From contig NC_133773.1 in the NCBI RefSeq assembly GCF_003597395.2, positions 145,015,986-145,079,985 on the forward strand: a DNA stretch of 64,000 bases, written 5' to 3'. A model generated the notes under the pieces. It was not told the DNA's origin. It did not search any database and saw only the letters and a program-made list of their open reading frames with translations. This document shows, piece after piece, positions 45,701 to 57,700 of the stretch. Positions within the stretch are counted from its first letter, which is position 1, and each line of letters starts with the position of its first letter. This DNA comes from Chelonoidis abingdonii. Taxonomy: Eukaryota > Chordata > Testudines > Testudinidae. A program made the position numbers and the translations under genes.

Positions 45701-48700
45701 TCTGTAAAATGGGGATCATGATACTGCCTCCTTTGAGATCTACCAATGAATAGCGCTAGAGAAGAGCGGGGTGGTGGTGTTAGCTATAAAATGGGAACAA
45801 TCATTCTTACCTACCTTTAATGCCTGTGAGATGCTGTAGTCATGGTGGCCATCTAAACAGCTAGCCCTGTCCTCCTTCTACCGATGGGGAAACCGAGGCA
45901 CAGAACAGTGGTGCTACTTGCCCAGGGTCACCAGCTGGCCGGTTTTGTGTCTTAACCACAAGATTTCCCCTCTTGTTGTACAATCTCCAGCTCATCTATT
46001 CGCCCAGCTTCTGCCTTCCTTCTGCTTGGTTCATTTCCTCCAGAGAGCCTCTGACTGGTTCTTTGACAAACTGCATTAGAGAAGCAAATATCCTGCCTTG
46101 CGCTAATATCTCCAGACACCTGGTCGGCTTTGGGCAGACAAGAGCTGTTTTCCTAGTCAAGAGATGAGTAATTAAAGTCTCCCACGGTCATAACCCTCTT
46201 TTCTTACAGGTCTTTCATCTGTAAAAACATCTCTTGCTCTCCTCCCAATCTGCCCCAGGGGTCCCCACAGCCACCCCTTACTTTCCTGTTTTAAATTTAC
46301 AGCTTAAACTGTCTGTGTCTCAGCTAAGCCTTTGGCTTCCATCTGCCTGCTTGTGTTTGTCCCTCTCCCTCTTGGCCCTTGGCTTTCATGTTCCCCTCAC
46401 TAAACTCAGAGCCGCTGAACTTTCAACCTGTTTTTCAGGCGCAGTCACACCACAAAACATTAGAGCAAATCCTGAGCTGTCTAGGAGCTTCATAGTTGAC
46501 ACCAGGGCCACTGATAACTTCATAGCAATACTAGGGGCAGATCCCAGGTTCCTTGCTTTAAAAGCCTTGGTTAAAGCTACTTGCGCTAAAGGAGAATCTC
46601 CGCTAAGTATAGAGGATCTGACACACGGCTAAGCAGCTCTGATTCCCTCCAGCAGAGGGAGGTGCTGCTTAAACACAGTTCATTGCCCTGGGTTCCGCTG
46701 CAGGCTCTGTAATATTTACCTCCGAGGAAGTACCCTAGCTTAGGGTGACCCAGTAGCACGTGTGAAAAACCAGAACACTTCTTTTTTCGCGGGGGGAGGG
46801 GAGGCGTAGTTGCATATATAAGAGAGCGTCCCTAATGTCAGGATGTCTGAGATCCCTGCCCTAGCTTTACCCCAGCTGGAGAATCATTGCTCGGGACACT
46901 GGGGACAAAGCAGACGTAAATGGTGACTACAGGGTGAGGGTTTTGACAGGTGTATGTTGGCGTTGCCCCACGGACGGATTTACCCTAGCCGAGCATCGGC
47001 CTCTAGACTGTAAGATCTTGGAGACAGGGACCTGTCTGTTCTCAGCGTACCTGGCTGCTATAGAGTTAATAGAATAATAATGAATGAATGGCAGTAAAGG
47101 TATCGCAGAGAGATGTGGGCTCAGTCCAGCCCCACAGGTATGTTTCTTCCCTATGATCCATGTCTCCGTGTCACAGAGCGAGATTTTTTTGTGGGGTAGG
47201 AGCACTTAGCGACAGGCTGGTTCGTGTTTGTTGCATCCTTGAGCAAAAGCTGGTGAGCTAACAGGGAAAGGCACATCCCAGTGAGCTGAAAATAGATCCA
47301 GCCCCACCCTGTCCAAATATCTCCCCACCCTTCCTGGCCTCAGTGACCAAACACATCTTGCCCAGCCTGGCTTTGTATCTAGCATCTTTGTTTTTCCTCC
47401 CGGCCCAGTGTAATGAGAGATTCAGGGGTGGGGGAGAAACTCCACCCAAAAGTGACAATCAACCCGGGAACAACATGGGAGCCAAAGCGCCGTCCTGTCC
47501 ACTCCGCTCCCGGGCGGTGGGGAGGGAGGTGAGGTCAGCAGAGAAGAGACGGGAGTTGAGCCAGTGCTGGCTCAGGTCAGACCTTACAGCTGAGCAGCAT
47601 GAAGGCTGGGAGCCTTCCCAGAAAGTGCCGGGGCTGGTAAGTAGGTGGCCCATGTCCCCCTGTCAGTATTGACCCAGTCAGTACCTCACCAAGAGGCTAG
47701 GGGGCGCTGGGTGGGTGATCAGTAGGGGGCGCTCTGCCCTCTGAGTCGATATTCAACCGGTGCCCGCACATGGGGCGCGGTATTGCTCAGTCGATCAGAA
47801 GAGAAGCTCTGTTTGCCCAGTGTACTGGGCAGAGTACCGATTGGGGCAGACACAATGCAGGGAAACCTCCCCCGCACCACAGCTCTGCTGATGCCCCTCA
47901 ATCCCAACCCTCCAGCCCCCCCGTTATTCCAGTCCTGGCCTTCCCACATACAGCTCTGCTGATGCCCCTCTGTCTCAGCCCAGGCCCTCCATTATTCCAG
48001 TCTTAGGGTCCCACCACCCACAGCACCATCAGTGCACCTCAATCCCAGCCCACCGCTCCCCCATCCGTCCAGTCCTGAGGTTCCCCCCTCAGCCAGTGCA
48101 AGCCCAGCCCTGGGTTCGCCCCCTGTTCGGCCGGGCCCTGCAGCACTGCTTGTTCTTCTGGTCTGACTCCCCCGAGCTCTGCTCCTGCACCTCACCCTCA
48201 GCTGCGCGCCTGCAAAAGAATGGGAGGCTGCAAGAGCTGCAAGCACCTGGGCCCTGAGTTCATCCGGAAGGGCCCAGTCCTGCTTCGGAAGTCACCAGCC
48301 GTTGTACCACAGACTCCATTGGGAGCAGGAGTGGGCCTCCTCTGGAGAGGTGCTGAGGCTAGGGGCCATCTGGGCAGAAGCTTGAGGTTCCCATGCTGCC
48401 GGGCAGAGCCACTGGAGCTGTTGTCCCAGGCATGTAGTCAAGGTCAGACCTCCACACATCCTGTCCGGCTCACAGCCGCCCCCCGTTGCCCCGTGTCCCT
48501 CTCACACCCGATCCCTTTGCTTTCTCCTCGCAGCCAGAGAGCAGCTCCGGCGTTCCCGGCACAGCAGGACCTTCCTGGTGGAGTCGGGGGTAGGCGAGCT
48601 GTGGTCCGAAATGCAAGCAGGTAGGAGGGGCCGTTTGCTCATGAACGGGAAGTAGGTGGGGTGGGGCCCATCGTAATGAGCCGAAAGCAGAGCCCACCAT

Positions 48701-51700
48701 CTCGGGGGACATGGGATCTGCTTCCAGGACCCCCGTGAGCACAGGTTCCACACCCTGGTCACACAGCCAACCACAGCCCCCCCCTTAGGATTGAACACAG
48801 CTGTTAACTGACTGCCATCTCTCTGACTAAGGCCCTGCCACAGCCCGCATCACCATAGTATCTGGGAGCTTCCCACTCTTTACTGGACTTACCCTCACAC
48901 ACCTCTGTGAGGCCGGGCCGTGTGATTATCTCCATTGCACAGGTGGGGAAACTGAGGCATGGAGCCATTACGTGACTGGCCCCAAGTCGCACAGGACACT
49001 GCGCCATCCTGTAATGCTGTCAGCAGTCCCTTCCTGCCCTGCAGAGCCCAGGTCAGGACATAGGGGCTACCCTGTGTGATGACACTAGGCTGGAGGAGAG
49101 AGAGCCACCGGGTCTCTCTCTGAAGCCGGCAGCCTGAAGAAAGAATCCCCTTGATATTAGCCCACTCCTGTCTCTTCTCCACTGCAAACCAACACTGCAT
49201 TTCCCCCTGCTCTAGCACCCTTCACCAGAGCTCTTTATACACAGTCACAAGCTAGTGTCTCTGAGGGCAGCGGTGTCATCCCCAGTTTACAGCTGGGGAA
49301 ACTGAATCAGAGAGCAGAGAAGTGACTGGCCCAGACGAGAGCCCTTTCCTAAGGCCTGTGTCCTACCCACTGGAAACAGCTAGCCCAGAAGACGAGCTGG
49401 ACCGGAGATCCTGGCAGCCGCACGAAGCGACCTGAGCCGCAGCGCCTCCATCCCTAGCAACTCAACCGTGCTACGTAATTAACGATTCCTAACGCTCATC
49501 AGCCAAGGACCGCGGTGCTCGGCAGCGCAAGGCCATGAGCTCCCACCTGACAGCTGGGGAAGTGGGAGCAGGGCAGCTAGAGGCATTGATACTGCAGGGC
49601 CAAACACCCCCTGAATCCTTGTGTCCTCGTAACCCAGGTGCTTACGAAAGGGGTCCTGCCAGCAGGGCTGCCTGTTGGCTGCATTGCAAAGCTCCCTGCC
49701 TGAGCTGTGCCCACCAAGCCCATATTGGCACAAACTGGCAAGCCTTGCTGGGTTCAGTGGCCAGCTTTGGACCTGCTGGGCCTGTTCTGTCTGAAGCCCA
49801 GCGCCTCCAGTAGACTTGCCAGAGTCGGGAAGGGAGTGTGGGCTACTGGTCAGAACACACTGCCGGTAACGACGATAGCACTGCAGATGACTCAGTGTAT
49901 GTCCTCTGTGAATCATTTCACCGCTCTTGGCCTCAGTTTCCCCATCTGTACAGTGGGGATAACAGCCCTGCCCTGCCTCCCAGGGGTGTCGGGAGCTAAA
50001 TCCATCAAAGACTGAGGTGTTCAGCTGTTACTGTAATGAGTGCCATAGAAAGACCTTAAATAGATTTGCTCTTGGTCCCACAGTGGGTCCACAGCAGAGC
50101 TGGGGTCAGCACCCAGTCTCCGGAGTCCCAATCTGGTGCCCCGTCCACATGCTTCTCTCCCTTCGTGTCCTAGGGAAGCTGGGTGGGGGCATATTCAGCT
50201 CTCAGCTCGCGCTAGGCTGCACCCGGCTTCGGTGAGAGCAGGACCCTCATGTTCTGCTTTGGAAGGTTTTAAGCTGCAGGAGCTGCCGCCGGCGACATGG
50301 GGGGCTCCCAGGCATTTGAGACCTACCACTAGGTCAGCAGCGTGTCCCGCCCGAGGAATGAGGCCATGGCCCCAGGTGAGCCCTTGATGCCAGTTACCAA
50401 CAGAAAGGGGGCAGCTCCTCCCTGAAGCCTGCTCTCTCCACCAGCCTTCCTGCCGGGCGAGCCCCCGCTCAGGGGCTTGGCGATTTCCCTTGTTCTGGAG
50501 GAACTCGGAAGGAAGGGCTGAGGTCAGCTCACTGCCGGCAGGAAATCGCTCCTTACAGAGCATCTGGCCAGCTCGCAGGCCGCTGACGTCGCTCAGGAGG
50601 GAGGCTTTGGCTGTCCCTGTGGTGGAGCATCGGGGGTTGTTTTTGGGGTTGCCGGGTTCAGTGAGGATTAACCGTCGGGGGCCTACAGGGAGCGGTCACT
50701 GGCTGGCGGTGACAGTGCTCTGTGTTTCTGCAGTCCCTCCCAAGCTCCCTGCACACGCCCGGCCTGTGCGCAGGGAAGAGGAGCAGGATCAGGCCAAGAA
50801 GCGGCGCATGGGGGGAGCGTGGGGGGACGCCCCTGGCTTGGAGGGAGCTGTCTCCAAAGGTGTCCAGCCCGTCGGGCTCGGCAGCGCAGGCTACAAGCAG
50901 CAGCCGGGTGGATGTCACTGGCGAGCTTGGAGCCCCCTGCAGCCTGCGGGAAAGTGGCACACGGGGAGCCCAGCCCCACAGGCATGAGCCATGTCCCTGT
51001 GCGACCTGCCCCTTCGGCTCCATTGGCAGCTCACTGCTGCCAGGGAGAATTGGGCCCATTGGCTGGGCAAGGGCCCCAGGATCAGGCTCTAATGCAGCAA
51101 ACAGCTCAACCTGCAGGGAGCAAAGCAGGACAGAGCAGCCCTGGCAGCTGCTCAGCCCACCCGGGGCAGGCGCGTTGCCCAGGGCCACATGGTGGGTCTT
51201 AGCAGTAATTAGCAGTGCAGACAGTGGCCCCTACAGGCTCTGCTAAAGGCCCCCCTTGTTAGGGCCCTACCAAATTCATGACCCATTTTGGTAAATTTCA
51301 CAGACAGAGGATTTTTAAGATCTTAAATTTGACAGTTTCAGATATTGAAATCTGACATGTCCCGGCCCAAAAGGAGGTCAGGAGAGGAGGGGTGGCAAGG
51401 CTGTTGTATGGGGGGTCCTGGTATTGCTACCCTTATCACTGCGCTGCCGGCCAACGGGAGCTGCGGGGGACGGTGCCTTCAGGCAAGGGCAGCGCACGGA
51501 GCCCTCTACCTCCTCCTCCTCCCAGGGGTCACAGGGATGTGGTGCTGGCCACTTCCAGGAGCCAGGGCAGGGAGGGAGCCTGCCTTAGCCCCACAGTGCC
51601 ACGGGACTGGCAATTCCATGGGTTGGATTGAAAGCCCTGACAGGCTGGATCTGGCTCACGGGCTGTAGTTTGCCCACCCCTGGCCTAGGGTCTCCTCCCA

Positions 51701-54700
51701 GCCACATCCTGCCCTGCTCTGGCCCTCAGGCCCGAGCTTTGCAACTGGGATTTCCAGCTATGCAGAGGCAGAGAGTGAGGGACGTGGGTGAGGGATGGGG
51801 GACGAGCACTTGGCTGCATCAGGGCAGAAAGGAGGGGGCAGGCTCTCAGGGCCCAGTGTCTGTACGAGCACAGTGCTCCTGCCTCACTGATCTGCAACTT
51901 AGGACACCTGAGTTCTGTGCCTGGCTCTCCCACTGGTCTGCTGGGCGACTACGGGCGGGTCACTTCCCCGCTCTGTGCCTCAGTTTACCCACCTGCAAAA
52001 TGGGGCCCGTGAGACCGGCCTGGGTTGAGCGCTATGGATGAGAGCTAGGGGAGGCTGTTGTTATTTTCTTCCAGGGGACCGTTACATCGTGGCTGACTGT
52101 GGCGGCGGGACAGTGGATCTGACCGTCCACCAGATCGAGCAGCCGCAAGGGACGCTCAAAGAGCTCTACAAAGCCTCAGGTAGGATCCAGAGCCTGTTGG
52201 AGCCAGTGGAAAGACTCCCATGGCCTTTGGATCAGCTCCCCACAAATGCTTGCCCCTCTTTGCCCGCAGCTAACGGCTGACCCTCTGTATTGGGCAGGAA
52301 GGATTGGAGTGGCCCTTGGTCACTGCTCCTGAGGGAAAAGCCTGTGGAGCAAAGTGCCCTGTAGCTGCCTCTCGTCAGCCAGTGTGTTGCCATGGGCCGT
52401 GGGCCACGGGTGTGTCTGGAGAGGGGCTCGGAGGTGGGGATGGTGGCGGCTGTATGGATTGGGTCAGCGAGGGTGGCCCAGGCGGGATGGGTGGCGTGGA
52501 AGGTGGTGGTGGGCGATGGGGACTGGAGGGCCTAGCTTAGGAGAGGTGCCTGGGAGAGCTTGGCTAGCAAGGAGGCCACGTGGGCACCTAACTGTTCCCG
52601 GTAAATACAGCTGGGGGAAGGGGCAAACATCAGGGAGGGTGAAGAGTTTTTACGCTAAAGGGCACAAGAGCTAATGGGGATAAACTGGCCATGAACAAAT
52701 TCAGGCCTGGCCTGAGAAGGGTCCTCACCATTGGAGGGGTGAGGTGCTGGGACAGACCCGTTCCCCCCGCCCCTTCCCACACACACACTGGGGCTCTGAG
52801 GCAAAGGAGGGAATTAGTTCTAAGAGAGCTGGACAGATGCGAGTGTGACTGTATGACGGGGGGGTGGGGGGTGTGCAGGGCTCCGCAACCCTGGGGCTCA
52901 TGTCCAGGTGATGTTCTACGTTCCCAAAACTCATGCTTCAGGGCTTCAACTGGCCACAGGCCGGGTCAGGAAGGGATCCCCCCCCTCCCTCCGCCCAAGA
53001 ATATTCCGGGAGGGTTTTTTTAACATCTCCTTTGAAACATCAGGGATGGCCACGGCAGGAGATGGGACATGGGCTAGGCTGGGCCAGGGCGCTGAGTGAC
53101 ACCGAACATCCTCTTGCTCTCTCAGCGGCTTGGCTGGCTGGTTCAATACTCACGTGTTGGGGGTCTTACTGATCACCATGTGTGGGGCTGGGAAGGAATT
53201 TCCCCCCAGCTCAGAGGGGGCAGTAATGCCAGGGGGGACGGGGGCGGACAGATCATCTTCCTCTGCTGCATCTGGGTGTGAGCCACTTCCCGGAAGCGGC
53301 TGGGCATGTCTCACCTAATCAGTTCCCTGCCGTAGCAGGGCCCTCGGGCGCTGGTGCCACTCGGTCCTGCCCGGTCTCTGCCTGTGGCACACACTAGCAG
53401 GGGGTCCTGTGGGCTGTCACCCCTGGGGTCGCTCCTGTGGCTGGGTCAGGGCGCGGGTGCTGGGCGGGGTCGCTGACCCAGGCTATGCAGCAGGGCAGAT
53501 GGGATGCACTGGTGGGCCCTTCTGGCCTTGCCCTCTCTGACTCGGCGGGTGATGGAGGCTGGTGTTGTGGGCAAAGGCAGCGTGTGTGCGTGAGCCGAGG
53601 GGGTGTGATGAGCTGGAGCTGCAATGGCCGTAGCTGGGTCTAAATTTCAGGCCTGGGGGGAGGGGCTCAGGCGCAGCCTTGGACTGCGGTAGGGGGACAT
53701 GTCCAAGGAGCCCTGGCCATGTGGGCGTCTCTCGCGCATCCCACTACCGCCCCCTAGTGGCCAGTGCGGGATTGTGCCCATTCCCCGGGTGGCTGTCCCC
53801 TCCCCTGCCCGCTGGGTGTCCCCACTGACGGGCGTGTTCCCGAGCCGTAGCAGGCGACTGACCACAGTGAGTCTCTGTCTCCACCACAAAGATAAGTCGA
53901 CCCATGTTAGGTCAACTTGCAGCCACTGCATTAACGACTGTGGGGGCTGATGTCCACACCACCCTCCTGCTGGTGGGGCGCATCCTCACCAGGAGCATGT
54001 CCACCCACTGCAGAGGGGCAGTGTGGGGGGCTGAGCGCCGGGGTCTCTGCTCCATGCAGCTCCATCTGCCCCGCCCCCCAGTCTTCTCTTGTCCCCACTC
54101 CTAGCCAGGAGTGTGGGGCAGCTGCCCGGGGCTTCTCGCCTCTGCGCGCCCAGCCAGGAGCAGGGGGACCCACCTGGGGCTTCTCACCTTCTGCAGGGAG
54201 ATTTCCACCAGGAGTCTGGTCGGCTGCCATGCTCCCGGTGGGGAGCAGGGACCCCGGGGATAGCCTAAGCTGGGAGCCTAGGTGGCAGCCAGGCTCCAGA
54301 GCTGGCTTTCTTGTCAATTTAACTGCATGAAATTGACAAGACTGACAGCCAGGAAAACAGCGTTTACACAGACATGGCCTGGCCCTAACTCCAGTGACAT
54401 AAGCCCTACACTGATCCGGGGGGAGGGGAGGGGTTATGATGTCAGCCTAAAACTGTGTAGTGTAGACAAGGCCTAAAACCCAGTGTCCCGCTGTCAGGAG
54501 TGACCCGTTCAGCTGGGGACAGTGTTGCCCAGGGACCGGTCCCCAGCACACCTCAGCCTGCAGCCCCGGCCCCGTGCCTCAGTGCAGCGAGGGGTTGTAG
54601 CACCATCTGGTGTCCATAGGGAAACTAGCTCTAACCGTCCAAGCGGAGGATTTGCTGGGGGGCCTGCAGAGGTCCCCGTGGTGGGCAGCAATGCTGCTGA

Positions 54701-57700
54701 ATTGCAGTGGACTGGAGTCACATTAAGCCCCTTAAGAGAAGCATGAGAGGCAAAGCTGGCTTGCTATGGCAAAGTTTCCCAGTCACATGGCAGAAGGGGT
54801 CTGTGCAGTGAGATTATTGAGCGGGAAGGGCTGGGGAGCAGAGACCAGACCCCCTCCCCCCAATACAGGCCTGTCCCACCCCTGATCATGATTAGGGGAA
54901 GGAGGGCATCAGTAACAGCTTTGCATTCTGAGGTCACCTTGGTTTGTGAGGGTTTTGTCGAGTCCTGCAAAAGCAGCGACCGAGCGATGCCAGAAAGCGC
55001 CAGACAAGCCCCAGATGAACAGGTTTGATTGGGCCTCCCACTTCCACACACGATGCTGCCTAGTTTTCAGCACCATCTGCTGGCGCTTTGGCTAGTTCCA
55101 GCCTGTGGTGTGCAGGCGTGTACCAGGCCAGGCTGCTCCCTGCTCTAGCTCATTTCCATCACCTCGCACGAGGAGGCTGCCACCAGGGCTGAGCTCTGGC
55201 ACCACTGTCATTACCAATGAAGCCCTGGCTGCTAGGCTTCCCGAGAGGCAGCGTCCAGCATGCGGCCTGGGAGCTGGGGAGTGGCTGGGTCTAGCTCCCA
55301 GCCCTGTTTTCTGACTCCAGTGGAGAGGTGCTGCTCTGTGCTTCAGTTTCCCCATGTGTGTGATGGGGAGTGATAATACTGAGTGTGTGGGGGAAGAGAT
55401 AATGAATTGGTTAGATTTCACAGAGGGCTGGGGCAAAGGGGCTCAGCTCCCCCTGTGATGGAGGCAGCATGTAACCATCAGATAGCTGGACACGCAGAGC
55501 GTTCGTCAGCCTGGTTCACCAAGTAGCAGGTCCTCTTCCCACAGAAACCAGCCCCGGATGCTGCGCTATGGGGGGACAGCTCCTTGCGGAGAGTTCCCCC
55601 TTCACCTTCCCCAGGACGGGTGCTGAGTTCCCCTCCCCAAAGCCCATGGAGTCCCAAGAGCTGGATGAATGTGGGGCCCACCGGGAGCCCACACCATCTG
55701 TGTAGAAGTCGTGTGTGTCTGGGGTGGCCCCAGGTACCACTTCTGGCTCCTTAGCCACATGGCTCCAACAGGTGCCCAGGGCTGGGCCAGCAGGGCAGCT
55801 CTGTGGGTTCCAGCAGTACTGGGGCATGGGCTACCCTAGGACTGCAATCACGGGGTGGGGGGCTGTGGGTTGGGATTGAGGGGCCCTGGCAGACCTGTGG
55901 GGAGAGCCCAGGGCTGAGATAACAGGGTAGGGGGGCTGCGAGTCAGGATTGAGGGGCACCAGCAGAGCTCGGGGGGGGGCCCAGGGCTGAGCTAGGGGCT
56001 GGGGGTGGGGGCTGTGAGTCAGGAGTGAGGTGCACAAGCAGAGCTGTGGGGGCTGGAGCTGGAGGGGGGTGCAGGCTGGAGGACCAGGGCAGGCTGTATG
56101 TCACAACTAGCAGAGCTTTCTGGGGGGATGCTTGGCCAGCCCCTGCCCCTGCCCCTGCTCTCAGCTGGCTGCCCCCAGTGCTAGTCATACCTCACTCAGT
56201 CCCATAACCAGAAAACGCCTTCACCCAGACAAGCTCAGCCGCCATCTCCCCCTTTGGGGAGCCCTGACCCATCCCAGCAGGGTGTCCATCACTCCTGGGG
56301 GCAGGGCTCTGCCCACACCCAAACTCCACAGTGGCTGTGCATTGCAGGCGGCCCCTATGGGGCGGTCGGGGTGGACCTGGCCTTCGAGACGCTGCTGGGC
56401 CAGATCTTCGGGGAGGATTTCATCGCCACCTTCAAGGCCAAGCGCCCGGCAGCCTGGGTGGACCTGACCATCGCCTTTGAGGCCCGCAAGAGGGCGGCAG
56501 CGCCCTTCCGCTCCAACCCCCTCAATGTCTCGCTGCCCTTCTCCTTCATCGACTTCTACCGCAGGCACCGGGGCCAGAACGTGGAGACGGCACTCAAGCG
56601 GAGCAGGTGAGGGGGGGGCTGGCCGGGGCTGAGATGTGCTTGGTACGCATCCCCCGCGGTGTGTTGGGAGGTGGGCCAGGAGTTCTGGATGAGATCACGT
56701 GTCACAGCCCCCTCTAGTGGCTAGTTCACATGGAAGACAACAGCCTACTACTGGTACCTGCTGATGGGGTCATTCCCTTCCCTTTAACGACAAAGGGCCA
56801 TGCCTCTGGGTCCAGCCTGGGGGCTCAGAGTCTAGGAAGTTACTCAGGCTGGTGGGGCATTTGGAAGGGTGTGGATACCTTCCTTGGCCTGCCCCACCTG
56901 GCTGTTTGTGGGCACAAATGCAGGAGCTGGCGAGGGGTCGGACCTGATGCAGAGGCTGTCGCCAGGCGTGGCCCAGGCACAGGCAGCCCAGAGCTGCCCA
57001 GCTCAGGAGACAGAGGGTGCGGAGGCTGGGAGGTCAGAGCCAGTGCCAGGGGGAGGCCAAGGTGGAAGTGGAGGTGCACCGAGGCAGGGCCAAGCAGCAC
57101 TGAGCTGATAGGCCGCACGGGGGCCTGATCCTGGGCTTTTGGGGGCAGAATGCATGGTCTGATCTTGCTGCCCATGGCAGGGGGAAGGTGACGGGGGCAG
57201 GAGGACACAGCCCTCTTCCCATTGGTCGCTGCGGCAGGCGTGAGAGGGGGCTGGGCACCAGTTGGCCCTGCCTGTGGGACCCCAGGAGAGTCACTGCCCT
57301 CTGTTCTTGTGCCCCCAGTGTGAACTTTGTGAAGTGGTCCTCGCAGGGGATGCTGCGAATGTCGTCGGAGGCCATGAACGACCTCTTCCAGCCGACCGTC
57401 AGCCAGATCATCCGGCACATCGGTAGGGCCGAGCGAAGGGACCCTGGCTGGCTCCCCGGCCCCAGGCCGAGCCCCAGCCCTGCTACTTCCCTTTTTGTGG
57501 GGCCTGATCCAGCCTGGGGAGAAAGGAGCCCCCCCTTGCTGCCCGAGGCCCTGCTGAGCAAAGGGCAGAGCCACGAACCCGGGCTCCCTTGTTCCAGCCT
57601 TTCCCACGGGGCTGTGCCTCAGCCCGAGTCCATGCAGCAGCATCATTTCCTGGGCTCCAATCACAGCTTGTCCCCCCCCGCCGGAGCGGGGTGAGCCCCG

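Noticed and set aside
48220..48624. 134-codon plus-strand ORF overlapping exon G
   Set aside because: Exon G is read in the HSPA12B frame defined by its splice phases; the ORF is an intronic shadow.
56840..57664. 274-codon minus-strand ORF across intron 9 and exon J
   Set aside because: Antisense to a verified exon and without domain features; GC-rich composition explains its length.
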